Below are positions 11,901 to 26,900 of a stretch of 64,000 nt of DNA, in pieces. Location of the stretch: NCBI GenBank assembly GCA_940671915.1, contig CALNVZ010003425.1:40384717-40448716 (forward strand), written 5' to 3'. The number at the start of each line of letters is the position of its first letter. Position 1 is the stretch's first letter. Below the pieces are notes generated by a model. That model had not been told where the DNA came from and made no database searches. It worked only from the letters and a program-made list of their open reading frames with translations. The position numbers were made by a program, and so were the translations under genes. Origin of the DNA: Paracentrotus lividus (Eukaryota; Echinodermata; Echinoidea; Camarodonta; Echinidae).

Positions 11901-14900
11901 TCTAAAAATTGATTTTTCAAAAAAAAAATAGAGTTACAACTTTGGAGACTCCCTACAGAGAATCATACCCTGCGACTTTTTGTTGGTTTTGAGATTCCAA
12001 GTCACATATATAGCTCTCCCCTCTCTGACAACATGGGCAATGAAAGACTAGGATAAAATAATGATGGATCATGAGCGTAGATTAAGCATAATCCCACAGT
12101 TTGTTTTACAAAAGAATCTGTCATTAAATATATCAGAAGTAAGAGACATGACGCAGATGTCAGTTTTAGGTTGGATTTGGTTGGTTTTACCCCCCAAAAT
12201 TCTGTCATATATATCGTGTTTACACAGTGATTTGTCTCTTGTGTCGATTCCTCATAGAGGGTCCAACACTGCAAAGAGTGAACCTGTGATCGTGTTTATA
12301 CAGAACAAAAAAGGCAAATTCAATACGGCTCACAGATCACGACTGTAAGAAGAGAGACGTCATTAATGTGTGTTGTGATGTATAGCCGAATTTCGCCACT
12401 GACCTTAAGGTCATTGTGTTCGACATGGCTTTCTGTTTACACACAGAAAAATTGCAGTGTCGAACTCGCCTCCCAGATCAAAACCTGTGATTCTGGCGGA
12501 GCAAAAAAGGCATGTCGAACTCAGGTCGAGGATCGCACTGATCCTATTTACATGACCTAAACTTGCCGTGTCGAACCCCCAAGCCTAGTCACAGTGTAAA
12601 CACGGTTTAAATGTACTAAAAATGAGAGACGTGACACAGTTGTCTGTTTCAGGAGAGATTAGATGTTTGGATGATCTCATGTTACATGACGAAGAGTTGT
12701 TTTGGTTCAAGAAATAACGGAGCGTCAAGAGTGTCTAGTATGATAGACACGAGCGCAATCCGAGGAACCGTTATAATTCTGAGTTACACTATTAATAACT
12801 GACACAATTAGGGGCTTAATGTTATAACTGCCCCGATGTTAGTACTGCCCTACTCTGTCAAAAGGAAAGAAGAGACAAAAAATGGCAGTTCCAGTAAAAC
12901 AGCAAAATTTACTTCAATAAAATACGGTAATGCCTCCACTATTGTGGTTTCTTAACAGGATAAATGTTGATGAATGAAATTCTGAGAGGAAGAGTATATT
13001 TGTGGCAGTAGGGTACAATATAAAAACATCGTGAACTCAGATTTTTGTTGATACAGGTTTGTCACTTGCTTCCTTTTTTAGGATAGGGCAGAATACAAGA
13101 ATACATTGCAATTCTCTGAAGCATGATAAGAGCAACACGCTTGATAGTGATTTAATGTTTTGTTGCCCTGATATTAGTAGATGCCACATGTTCAAATAAG
13201 AGATAAACATATTTAAAGCTTCAAACAACATAAGATTATGAAAGCATTAATTCATTTTTTAAAATCAAAATAATAATTCTTGCAGCCAATGCAGATGTAC
13301 TTTAAACTAACAAAGACCAAATGTCGAAACTTGTTTTAAAGAGCTCTTACAATATACGTTGGGGTTAACGGGAGCTTTCAGTGAAACCATTTTGTTTTAT
13401 CTGACAGTGATGGTGACACCTGTTCATGATTTATAGGTAATTACCATTTGCAAAGAAGGAAATGGTTTCATTTTGAAGAGGTGCTATACCATTGTATGGA
13501 TTAAAGCTCCTAGTCAGTTGTTAATGATATCAGATACATGTACATGTACATGTATCTTGCCCTTTGTGTTAATTTATTCAGAATTTTATAGAAAATCTAT
13601 ATCTAAATCTCACATCCTTTTTGAACCTCATTATAAAAGTTGTGTGAACAGATATTCTTAAAGTGCATTGATTGGTTTTGAAACAGTTTCAGTATATCCC
13701 AATAATTGCACCTGCAGTAGATGGGCAAGTCCAAGATAATGTCCCCTGAAAAGACAAAATTTCATTTTTGTCTTATGAAGGAGTTTTTGGTAGAATATGA
13801 AAGCCCAAATGTCAAACCTTGGAATTTCATTAAGATAAATTTGTTAATATGCAAGTTTATGCAAATTTGGGGCATCTAATTTGCATAATTGGTAAACAGT
13901 TTATAAAAGCAATTTATAAAAATTCATAGAAAATAAAAACAAAATTGGTGAGATTCAATCATGGGTGGGACATGGACCCCTTATCATTCAAATTTTTGTT
14001 GTAAAAAAACAATTCGTGACATCTAATTAAATATGCAAATTAGCTCGTGGCCAAGCATGAAATGTCCCATGCATAACAAATTGAGGACATTTTGTTAAGT
14101 TATTTCCCAGAATACAACACTTGAATTGTTGCAACTCTGGGAAGTTCTAATTTATTCAGTGGGACAGTATAATACCATTATAAGTTTTGAAAATTTTATT
14201 AACTTTTTAATTTATAGTTAATTAAAATATTGTTACGTATGGGAAAATGTGATACGTATGGGACATTAGTACACAATGTCAATGGGGAAGTTTGTGTACA
14301 AAGTGAATGTAGAAAAATAAAATAAAGAGTGATCCAAAAAGTGATTTATTCACATTTTCTGGAGTTTATAAAGTTTGCTTTTCCATGATACTCTGTCCAT
14401 GAAAAGAATTAAACCAAAAAATTTGGCAATAATGGAGAAATATGGAAAAATAAAAAACAATAGAATACATAAGAAATTCACAAAACAATGAAAAACATAA
14501 GAATGAATAGTGGGAATTGTCAATTTCTTTTAAAATCCTATTGAATATGTTTCAATACAATATTTAAAAAGAAAAAAAAATCTTTTGCTATTTCCATATT
14601 TGAAAATAAATTGATTTTAGAAATGATGGATCAAATTGTGTGCATTCTCTATGGGGACAAATTGTCCCATACGTAACTGTCCCATACGTAACACGTCCTC
14701 TCCGACTTTAACAAAGGCTTTCAAAAAAAGTGACAATCATTATGACTCCAAACTTTACAGAAGTAAACTGGAGGGTTGGACCTTTCATCACACCAAACTT
14801 CAATACATCAGTGGAAATACTTTCAGAGAGTTTTGGAGTTGAAAATTTTTCTTAAAAATCTTGAATTCCTCTGGTCCCATACGTAACGCACTACATTTCA

Positions 14901-17900
14901 TGCTATTGCATCAAAGGTCAAAGGTCATATGTCGTCATCTCCCATCAGTGTATTACTCTCTTGGATACCTATCATGAGGATGAGAAAAAATAGTACCCTT
15001 AACCTTCAAAATTTTTTTATAGAGGGTAAAAGGCTCTACAATGTCCCATACGTAACATGCGCGTTATCTTGGACTTGCCCAGATACAGATTTGAGGATTT
15101 TTTTGTGCTATTAATTTTTAGCACCTTGAGGACATTCTTATGGTGGTATCTTACTTCGCGGAGAGGGATTTTAGACAGATTTGGGAATACTTTGAGACAG
15201 TTTTGAAATTTGTGATGGAGACATAACAAATTTCAAAACTGTCTTAAAGTAGTCCCAAATCCGTCTCAGCAAAGTGAAATACCACTATTAGAGTGCAGGT
15301 ACTGTAAATGCGCATATAATGGATTTCAAAGTACAACAGGCTCCATCGAACAAAAAAGGAGAAGAAGAAAAAAAAAAGTTAATATGAGGAAGTGAAACAA
15401 ACCACATGTAAATTAGCAGGAATCACATTATCTTTCATATATTATTGATTAACTGCCTATAGTTTATTGTAAATGCCTGTAAACTCAGAATGAGGGTGGT
15501 GTTTCATCAAGTCATTCTTAAGTTACGAACGACTGGAACAGGTTCTTGGGCGCTATACTAATCGCATGCTTTATAATTTAGCTTAAGAACTGATCCCCAG
15601 TCATTCGTAAAGTCATTTGTAACTAATATGAACGACTTGGTGAAACACAGCCCAGATGTGTTAAGTGGTTTGTAGACACCTGCCATACATGTATATTTTA
15701 CATTGATTTATTCTAGTTTCATTACTCGTTTTATGAGGTAGTCAAACTTTCTTGCTCATTTCTTTTAATTTTTTGTTGTGAAAACAAAGGTATGATATGA
15801 AATTTCAAACAAGTGCATACAACATGTCTTTGAATTCAGTAAAAGAAGATTTTGTTACGACAAGGTAATTGGTTTGGTCGTGAGTATCCCATTATAACAG
15901 GAGTGGACTGTAGATTTGGGAAAGCAGAGTTGTGTTTTACCAAGTCGTTCTTAACCTGTTGGGGACGAGCTGATTTGGGTATAACACGCATTTCCCACAG
16001 ACCTCAGCCCGAATATATTCAGGCTCAGTCCTCAACGGGTTAAGTTACAAATGACTTTATGAATGACTGATGATCAGTTCTTGTGCTAAATAAACTAAGC
16101 ATGTGATAAGTATAGCACCCGTACATGTTCCAGTTGTTTGTAAAGTAAATCGTAGCTTTAAGAACGACTTGGTGAAAAACCACCCCAAGTTTGTTGAGTA
16201 ACCAGATTTTGTGGTAATGACAGACTGACACCATCGGGTACCCAACGGCCCTCCATCAAGTCTATATTATCTATTGTCTCCTGACCAGACAAGGGAAATT
16301 AACTTTCATTGATAGAAGGAGGTGTTTGGCACGTCCTCATGGTTCCCTTGTCTGTAGGGTCTCGCGTTGACTATTATCGTCTGCCGTCATCTTTATTGTG
16401 GCTGCTTCTAATAAACCAGCCTTTTTTGGAACAACTATGGATATGGGAACTACAGCTTCTTTATTATAAGGTTTAAAATTTAAGTTCAACTTTTTTTGGT
16501 GTATCTGTTTATTGACACACACAATGTAGATACGGAACTCAATCGGAATGGATTTTTGTCTGTCCATATCCACCTCCTAATAGTGGTACCCAAAAAATGT
16601 TGCCGTATTATTGTCATTAACCTTTTCATTAATACCTGTACTAGAAGTGTGCCTTCAATTCATTTGGAAATTGATGGAGAAGGTCGTACGTGTGCATAAG
16701 ACTTAACAATAAATTAAAGCATTTGATCGGTACAATTGGCTGAGGCTCATAATGCTTAATGACAGTTTACAGATCAGAGTCTTGGATAGTTTGAAACCAA
16801 GTTAGACATACATATAAGGAAAGCTTTGTTTGATGATGTCATTACAAATTAATGATTAGGGGGATATGGTGAAATAAGTAATTACATTGTAGCTGAAGAC
16901 AAAAAAGATGGACAAAGTTTTAAGATGATGTTACAGTCACTGGACCTGTCCTTGTACAGATCACAAAGTTACACACAACTTTACTTTACTGAGATGTGAA
17001 GAGAAACAGAGTGGGACTGTATTGTCTGATGAAATCATGGCAAAATTGGCTTTCAAAATGTTTGTTATAAATAATGCTTAAATCTACATTTGCATCTCTT
17101 TGTATTTCAATTTTAGGTAAAGTGATAAAAAAAAAGAGAAAAAAATGATTTGATTTAGATCAACTCATTTGGTTCTTCATTTTTCAAGGTTTCCGTAAAG
17201 TAATGTGTCATGTGAAACACCGCAAGGAAACTTTTCTTTGATGATGTCATTACTGATAAGTGGCAGGTGTATTAAGCAATTAGCTAATGACATGAAAGAG
17301 AGAGACAAAGCATTTTATGGTGTAACATGTCATGTATTAAGAAATAACCTCCTACACAACTTGGCATATAGGCTACTTAATCATGGCTATATGGATGCAT
17401 ACCAATATCTGAGGGTTTTTAGCCAGTAAATAGCAATAGAAACATGGGAAACTCAGAGTACTAACATAAGGTACTGTAAATTCTTCCTAACAAAGATCAC
17501 AAGAAGGGTCATTAACAGGTGTATGCATATGGTTTATATCCGCTTGGTCTATAACAACAGTTAATCTAATTCTCTGTTTGTCTAATACCACATGGGCTAA
17601 ATTCATATGGTCTACTTGCAATTTGGTCTAAGTTGCAATTGGTCTAATTATCAGTTGGTCTAATTCTCACTTTGTCTAATTGCCAATTCGTCTAATTGCA
17701 AAATGGTCTTATTGCATTTTCGTCTAATGCCCTAATGAATATTTGGTCTATTACCAGTTTGTTACTGGAATTGACTAATTGGTGATAGACCAAGTAGTTA
17801 TTAGACGAACTGGGCATTCGACAAAATGGGAATTAGACTAAATGGTAAATAGGCGAAGTGGTACTTAGACCAATAGGTAATTAGTTGAACTGGTTATAGA

Positions 17901-20900
17901 CGAAATGGAATTAGACCATGTGGGATGAGACCAAACAGGTACAGGATTAGTCAAAGTGGGTTTAGACCATTGGCAATTTACCTGTGCATACCATTTAAAA
18001 TGATGTGGTTTTCCTCAAGATCTGTACCACATGTTCATCACCCTGTCAATCAAAATTTTCTCCTCCCTACAAATTCAAATTAAAAAATTCAATATCCTGT
18101 ACTACAGTATGCCTATGCACATGTATAAAACATTATTACCTGTATGAGGCGTTTTAAAGACAAGATATAAGCGCTTTTTTTGTCTACCTAATTGATTTGG
18201 ATAAAAAAAATACGTCACAATGGCTCAGTGATACGACAACGGGCCGTAATATTCATACACCCCTCCTCCGCGATTCCCTATTGGGTTTGTGTACAAAATT
18301 GCCGGTCCGTAATATCCATATTCACTGGGGTCCTACACGTAATTGAAAGAAGATGATGCGCGTTAAGGTACAACGAGTATAGATAATGGATACGCACAGA
18401 AACATTATTGCGTCAAAATTGGTTTAGTATCATGTTAAAAAATACGCGCCTGAATAACTACGTCACAATGCTTCAACTCAGAATGCTGAAGAAACAAAGA
18501 AAAGAAAAACATCTCAAGAAAAAATACCCAGTTTAAATCAAGCAAACTTATTTTATTCTCTTTAAAATGTGGCTAATTGGGGTTAACAGGTAATAATAAT
18601 AATATTGACTGGCTTTACCTTCTGGAGATACCTCCTATATTTCCCTCACAAGACCCATATTGCCCTCGTCTTCGACTTGAGGCAATATGAGATTTGTTTG
18701 GGAAATATCTGCGGTATCTCCCTCAAGGCCAGTCAATATTATATAAATAATCCAACATTTAAAACTTAGTTTTATGCAGTCATGTAGTCAGTATTTACTT
18801 AAATTTCAACCAAAAGCAAGGCTGCAGCTTTAATTCAGGAGGAAGACAAACGATATCCTTTCAACAAACATGAAATACTGGAACTTTGAATGGTTTTGCA
18901 AGGACACTAATTGTTATTTCCTTCCTCGTTCAACAAACAGGCGTAAATTTTAAATAATGCTGTATAGAAAGTCTTTGTTTATATTTATAGTTTCAGTGCC
19001 TATAAATGTTAATCCCTTCTAAATTTATTAAAATGTACATGTATGCAAGGCAAATTGAAAATAAAAAAAATACACTTTGGAGAATAGGAATGTTTAAATA
19101 AAAAGTAATACATAAAACACAACGTTTTAATGGTGCTGCATTGAATATCTTGTGTTAGAAAGTTCCTTCGCATAGGCTAATTGCTGTTTCGTTATATCCA
19201 TAATTGCAAGTACATGTAAAAATAATTGTGAATAAAAAAAAAGAAAAAACCTCAGAGGAAATATATACACTTAATTCTAGCATTTTATTTGGACAGAAAA
19301 TGGGCAGATTCCCAGCTATCAAGGAACTTGTACAAATGGCCTGTGAATCGTGAAGGATGTGTAGGTTTTATGAAGGAAATTTGTCAATTTTTCTAGCATC
19401 TCTAAATATAACCTTTAGCCCCCTTGGTGGTTAAGGTTTAGTTGCTCAGTATAAGAAGGAAAGGGATGAGCTCTTGAGGTCCATTTACAGGGTACTTGTT
19501 CTAGAAGATTCTCTATCAGGTACAGAAATTGTTATACAGAGCCCGCATATATGCGGGATGGTGAAATAGAGACTACCCCTCTTTTAGACCATATATTTTG
19601 CTCATTATTGCATTAATGCACAATAATAATGGATGAATCCATTGATTAGATATTGATGATTGTATGGCTATCTTTGTTTCACTTTCAAATTCAAATGATT
19701 TTTGGAACCATGATTGACAAACATGCCTCATTGGTCTTAGTAGAAATAACCTCAGTCTTCAACGAGTTAAAATTTCTGAGATGTTATGGTATGGTTGCAT
19801 TTTCTGTACAACACAATAAAATATGATACAAGATACAAAAAATATGACACAATACAGATACTTAAAATGATATGGAGGGAACACTCTATTAGTACAATGT
19901 CTCTGTTCTGTCTGGAGGTCCGCTAAGGATGATGTACAATGTATGTACATTAGAAAAAGTCAGTGCAATGTTGAGTGGGGATTACATTTCCGCTTGATAT
20001 TTAATTGATATTTATAATCAGCGTATAGATCTTTGGGGAAAAAAGAAGCATGTACATGTACATACATATGCTCAGGATGTATAAACACTTGTGTATGCTT
20101 GCACCTTGTTTAGGCTCATGTTTCCCTTCTGCCACCGGATATCAAGTTTACAATCTATGCCCACCAATATCCTGATGATATGTCCATTTCCTTGTTTGTT
20201 AATGGTTATGAATGACTTTCTTTTGTTTTGTCCTCTTTTCCTTTATCATTTGGAACTTCTCATATTTTTAAATATTTATATACCCAGTAGTAGATTATAT
20301 GTTTATCAGTTTATCAAAAAATTAATTCATATTTTCCCCTTTTTTATATCTCCCATTCACTTTCTATTTCTCTCTCATTCTTTCTCTGCCTTTGTGTTTT
20401 TCTCTCTCTTCCTCTTTTTCTGCACACAGTATGCCAGAGTTTTTTGTGGTACCAGACCCATGTTCTGACTACGAGTTGAAGAAGGCGTCACCAAACTTTG
20501 AAGATGGCAGAGTTCCAGTAAGTACTTAAACAAGAACCATTAAACCCAGGTATACCTACAGAAAAGAAATCAGACCAATGATAGACCTTGCTCGAATTAC
20601 ACTACCCTGAATAGATAAGGTTTAGGCTGATTTTAGCCTGTCTGGCCGTGTGACTGGGGTAATGGTCAGAGACCTTCAAATGCCAAGAGAGGTTACTTCA
20701 CCAACATTGGTAACGTTATCTCATACATGGATTTGTATCTCAGATTGAATGAGGATATTGAAGAGGTTTATGTAGTGGAGAGTGTACATGCATTGTGCAC
20801 AGGCAAGCCTCACCCCAATGACAGAGGTATTGTTGTATCTCGAAAGTTCTCAGAGAGACATATGTACACGTATAAACTATGCATTATGCGCTACTATTTA

Positions 20901-23900
20901 AATAGGGATCTACATGAACTCAAGGAGAATAGCCATTCATACAAGCATGAAATATCAAGAAATGATGACTCGGCATATTTATCTTATTAATGTTCATTTG
21001 AGAAAATATCCACATTTTTCTTATTTTCCTCCAAAAGCATAATATTCTAAACCCATACCAAGCTCAAAAGAGCCTAGGTTGCATGAAATTGCTCTGTATA
21101 TACTTGGCCTTACTACATTAATTGACCTAGAGTGAAAATCACCATGAGACTTTAATAACTTGATAACGCCATTTATAATCCGCTCATGATGCTCACACTC
21201 TCCCCACACAACCCTGATAAGTCCGCATTTATTATGCATACAAGCCTTAATCATTCCCACGTATGCTCTCAAACACACAGCTGTTTTTAATGCATGGAAG
21301 GCAAGGTTAGCATGTGTCAATCCATCCCATCTCATTTACCGAGTAATTATCACCCAGCTATGGAATGCATTCCCTCTTTTAATCCCCAATGCAACAGAAT
21401 TTTCCATCAGGTGTTGGGGTGTAGATCAACACCCCTGCAAGTGAAGTGAAATATGTGAAACCCTCTCACAAGTGTTCATCAGAGATCTTGCTATTTAGAG
21501 ATGCAATGCTGTTTTTTTTTTATGAGAAAGATTTCAAGATACTTCTCTGGGACAGGAATAGCTATTAGGTAGGGATGATAGAAATATGATGTAGTTTATA
21601 TTTGTAGGAGAGGGATTATTGATGGAGGAGATTCACCTTTGCTAATTGCACTGAGGTTTATTGAACTTGCATATGAGTTGCTGCTGTGATACACAAAAAT
21701 ATGACTATACAATTGGGTTCATATTTCTATAGAATATAGTTTTTATTACAAGGATGAAGTACTCTTGAGGTTTCATGACTTGTGTAAAACCAATCAAAAG
21801 AAAACCAAACAAACAAACAACCAAGATGCTTGTTTTTTTTTTGCTTTGATCATATCAAATTTATATTTCCTTATTCTACATGTTTGATGCATGATTCTAA
21901 TCATATAAAAGCTGATCAATAACCTATTGTTATAATAAAACGTCATTGTAGTAGCATCCACTTTTCATAAAAACTCATTTTAGAGCCAGTAGGGCATTAA
22001 ATAATAAAAGTATAGGACTTAGTGCCCTTTTGGTCCTCAACATTCAACAAAATATTTCATGACCAGGGAAATCGAGATAGACTCTTTCATTGAGCAGGAA
22101 GGTCACATAATTATCACATTTAGGCTAAGTCAGGTTCCTTCCAAGATCAAAATGCCAAAAAAAAAAATGTATTTTTAAGAAACACCCTCAAAAGAAAATA
22201 TATCAAGCCAAGAGAAGAGAAAACGTGTCACGGGCTGATACTTCAGTCCCTGGTGAAACATTTGGTTTTCCGTTTATCCAGTCGAGTTCCTGAAGTTAAT
22301 TTTGGCAACCGCCAAGGATGGAGTAAAGAGAGGAAAATAGTATTTTTTAGCCTCGCTTTTAGTTTCTTGATCAAGAACAGGTTCATTCACATAAGGTTTG
22401 TGTTTGATATATTTTTTTTATTGAGGGCGATGAGGTAGACAGAAAGATGTGGCAAATAGAAATAATCTAAAACTTTCTCTTTGAATGGGAAAGTTGAAGT
22501 TCTTTTTTGGAGTTTGAAACAAATCCCAAATGATACATTCAGATGATCACAGTTTATTGTATCTTTTCCTGAATTATTGATATATTTTTTTCGTAATGAA
22601 CAAGAAAGAACCTTTCTCCTGAAGGGCTTAAAACCTATTCTTTATAATCGTAAATATAATCATAATTGGAACTGTTTGGGGCCTCCGTACATTACAGTCG
22701 CTTCCTTTACACTAGCAACTTGCACATTTGCAACACAATGCATCTTTAAAAATGAATGGATTCAATGGTACTTTTAATAGCCAAAGAGTTCTACATGTAT
22801 ATGTCCCTTGCGTTTCATGTTGTTTCATTGGTTATCATATGAAGCCCTTCATAGTTCACAGCACGCTTTCAATATCATAGTCCTTCAATGCCATTCATAA
22901 GGTGATGGTTATTGTCATTAAAGTCTTAGTCCCTGTCCTCTATTAGGAAAATGAAAATTATTTAAGATTACAGAGGGTTCTCTTGTGTGTGTGTCTTTGT
23001 TGTTTCATTATTTATCATATCAAGCCGTTTTAGCCAACTGCACACCTACACTATGGAGTCTTTCTAGGCCATCCATAAGGTGATGATTATTGCCATTAAA
23101 GTCTTAGCCCTTGTCCTCTACCAGGAAAATGTAAATGATTTAAGATTACAGAGGGGTTCATAAGACCCTGTAGAGATTAAAAAGGAAACTTCAGGATTAC
23201 TGTAGGTATTTATCACATGAACTTTGTCTGAGGCAACTCCCAATGGAGAGAGTACAGGAAAAGTTCCTGGCCAGTAAATAAGGGAGCAAATCCTTGCTAA
23301 AAAAAGCACAAACAAATGATATAATATTTTCTTATTGTTTATCCAATTGTGTTCGAACCTTCACCTATTCATTTCTCTGATTTTTTTTCCTTCTTTATAG
23401 TGAACGGGTAATTAGACAATGACCTGATGCGAATAGGTCAATATATCCTACACCCCTCTCCCATTCTAGTACACTGCACTACAGTATGTAGATCACCAAT
23501 ATCCATTGCACTATTTCTTCTCCCCTCAAATATATACCAGGCACTGACACATTTTTAACACCCAGACATAAACTTAGGCTTGTCTTCTTTCTCCTACTTG
23601 CATTAAACTCTCTATGTGAACAGGAATATTATAATAGTGCCTTAACGTGTTGGAGACGAGCTGATTTGGCTATAACATTTTCCATAGACCCATTTTCCCA
23701 TAGACCTTAGCCCGAATATATTCGAGCTCAGTCCTCAATGGGTTGATAAGAATGGGGCAATATAAATGTATTCTTCTCCCCTCCGAATAAATCGGTTGGT
23801 ACAACCAATATCCCTTGCGGTCTGAATTCTTTCTGGACCAAATGCTGACACATGATTGGCACTCAGACTATCAGCATTTTAACCGTTACTCTATTCAAGC

Positions 23901-26900
23901 TCAGATAATACATATTATATGAATAGGGTAATTGATTAATTCCCAAGTGTGAATGGGGCAATACATACCCCCTCCCCGTCAATCCTACAACCGATATCCC
24001 CTGCACTATCCATCCTGTCTGGACCAAATGCTAACACATGATTAACACCCATACTATCGGCCTTGTTGTCTTTCCCCTGCACACTGGGGAGGAAGGGGTT
24101 AATTGTGTTGCGTTAATCCCAGGGATTCTAACCCCCTATCATCCATCCCACTACCGCTAATCCCGTTGTGATGCTCTGTTTATAGAAAGCGCTGCTATCG
24201 CTTTCCATTTCGTTGTGCAGATAGTGTTCGTAGTGTCTGTTATTTTGTAGACATGTAGCATGTATTGTGTCCTGTAGCTTAACATTCCGTATGTTTATTA
24301 TTCTGGTATAAGTAATTATCAAAAGTCGGATAAACATTGTATATACAGATGTAGATATCTATCTCTACATCCACATACCTAACCTTACATTGTAATGAAA
24401 TATACATATGAATACAACAACAAAATTTTTGTTATTCCTTGCCATACATTGATTTCAGGGACAAGACTTTATCGGGGCTGCATTTATTTTGATAGCATAT
24501 ATTTAGAAATTTGGATTCTAATCAAAAGATCAGATCAGATTTGGAGTCGGATTTTGTGAAGATTAAAATATCATGAGGCCCAATATAATCAACCATTAGG
24601 TTTGTAAATAGAGAGAGGTGTAAATTGATTTGAATTATATTGTTAAAGCTGGTGTATAGTGTTGGGAGAAGGAAAAATTTAATTTGGATTCACAGTTAGA
24701 TAATATGAAAGCCTGAATCCTATAACTGTAACAAAGAAAGTTATATTACATGGAATCTCGTTTTAATGTCTTTATTTCACGATATTATAGTATAAAAAAG
24801 ATAAGACGGGGACCCGACTCAGCTTTGTGTGCACTAGGCGTTCACATGGATAACCAATGGGGATTCTCTTGTGTGGGTGATACACACAGATCGCTAAGGT
24901 CCATTCATGCGGGAAGTTCGGGGGACAGGACAACCCAGCAAAGGTCTCAAAACCGTTACAAATTGTGTTTGGATTCAAACATTTCACTGAAATTCACCGG
25001 AAATCGTGAAAGGAATATCACAAAATCTCTCACACATGTCTTTTAGCGCAATGTGAACAACATGAGACTATATTTAATCGGTTTTATGCCGATTTTTTTT
25101 TTTGTTACCAAAACTATACACCAGGTTTAACACTGTCTCAAGAGTGTCCCCTGATTTCTTTCTTGTCCATAGAATAATGGTGTATTAATAGAAAGGTACA
25201 GGTATGTACAAATTTTTATAAAGCTGAAGAGGAGCTTAAATGTTTCTGAAATATTGGAAGCTGCTTAATTGCATCAGAATAACCATTAGGCTACTTACAT
25301 TGCTATAATTGTGTGATAATTTTTTTCAAGGGGTTTGAAGACAGTGTTTTATCGGGTCATTAAAAAAGGGAGATATTACAAATGGAGAGAACAATTGAAT
25401 AGGTCTTATCCTTTGTCATTTGTCAAACCAACAATTCTCTAAAACACTTCATTTATCAGACCTGAACATGGTACTTGTACCATTCATATCCTTATTAGAG
25501 GCTCCATTGGTACCGACAGATAAGAATTATGTATCAAGTCTGAACAGGGTCTTGTCTCTAGTTGTCCTTCCTTTGTAGAGGCCCCGTTGATCGCGACAGC
25601 AATACGTTGGTTAGCAGACCAGAGATTGCCATCTGACAGCAAATTGTTATTCCTGCTTCAGAAACCAGATTTCCAGCCAGGGCTTCTCAGCAGCCATTAT
25701 GCTCCAGATTTTTTTGAGCTCCTGAAATGTATGGCACCTGCCTTAGAAGAATGTGTTACTATGGAAACAAATCGTTTTCCCTTAATGTCTGAGTCCAGAA
25801 CTTAGTTGAGGATCACGTCAAACAAATATAGATAGATCTTGTAATCTCTGTACGCAAAGGGAAACATAATGACTTTACTGGGATTTATTTCATGAAGGTT
25901 TGAAGAAAAGAATCGAACTTTCATTTTGTTAAATATGTTTGTCATGGTCATAGGGTACATGTATGTAGGGACGTAAGTTTTGCTGAAAAGTTACACCCAT
26001 TTCTTCTTGCATTTTATACAAAAAAGGTGATTCATGAATGCACTGCTGTTACATGTATCCAGAAAATTAACATTTCATTGATAAAAACATGCTCATAATA
26101 ATCAAATTCTATTTTCTTTTGTTTTTGTTTTCTTCACCCAGTTCTGGTGTTGGAGTCACAGGAATGGCAGTATGTTAATGAGGATGACGGCACCTTGTGA
26201 GAGCATCATAGATAATGAGTCTGAGAAATGGTAAGGACATCATCGCGATAGGATACTGACTGCAGGGGGGGCGTTTCATGAAAGGACTTGTCGGACAAGT
26301 TTTATCCGACAAGTCCTGTTTTAATCTACAGTTATCATAGTAACAATGCTCCTCCGCCAATGAAAATTAAGTAAAGAAGTCAGATCTGACAACATGTCGG
26401 CAAGAAATGCTGATGAAATGCTCTCCTGGGCATGGTACATCATTTGTCTCACCAATTTCAACCCTATGATGGTGATTCACCAAGTCGTGTGTAAAGTTTA
26501 GCATGACTTTGCAAAGGACTGGTGATCAGTTCTTGTGCTAAATGATTGAGAATGTGATTAGTATAGCACCTAGTAAGAACATGTTCTACTTGTTTGTAAA
26601 ATCATTTTTAACTTTACCTATGACTTGGTTAAACATCCCTTGGTCCAATATGCTTGAAAATGGCTTCATGCCAATGTTTCTAATGGCCTAAATTCAGGAA
26701 TATAGATTACATAACCCAGATTCAAGTCTTGCAGTTAATTATTGAAAGTTTAAACCTGTAGCCCAGAAACTGCCTTTGATCTCCCTTTAGCTTAATCCTC
26801 AGACCGCCCGTAATTGCTCTTCAATTTTGGCTCAGCATAACCCTTCAAACAGCCTGAACCCAACTTACAGTTTTCTCCACAAACCGCCTGTACATGTAAC

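Larger units (their letters stand above)
8966..20429 (+). other. Intron between exons A and B (11.5 kb)
   Basis: Bounded by gtaag and cacacag. Besides the repeats listed separately, 9000-12200 and 12610-13720 hold no gene or clear element that I can see: AT-rich sequence with short simple repeats. The same is true of 16200-17540 and 18750-20400. Confidence 0.8.
20518..26141 (+). other. Intron between exons B and C (5.6 kb)
   Basis: Bounded by gtaagt and ttcacccag. Apart from the tandem repeats listed separately, 20520-22800, 24130-25420 and 25610-26130 show only AT-rich sequence and simple repeats. Confidence 0.8.

Noticed and set aside
17544-17974. CRISPR-like array
   Set aside because: Words are short, degenerate and switch strand; the genome is animal; spacers are not of uniform length.
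21021-21335. 104-residue minus-strand open frame
   Set aside because: No recognisable motif, no splice context, AT-rich intron; probably chance.
25587-25805. 72-residue plus-strand open frame in an intron
   Set aside because: It overlaps a tandem repeat and resembles no known domain; chance open frame is the simpler reading.
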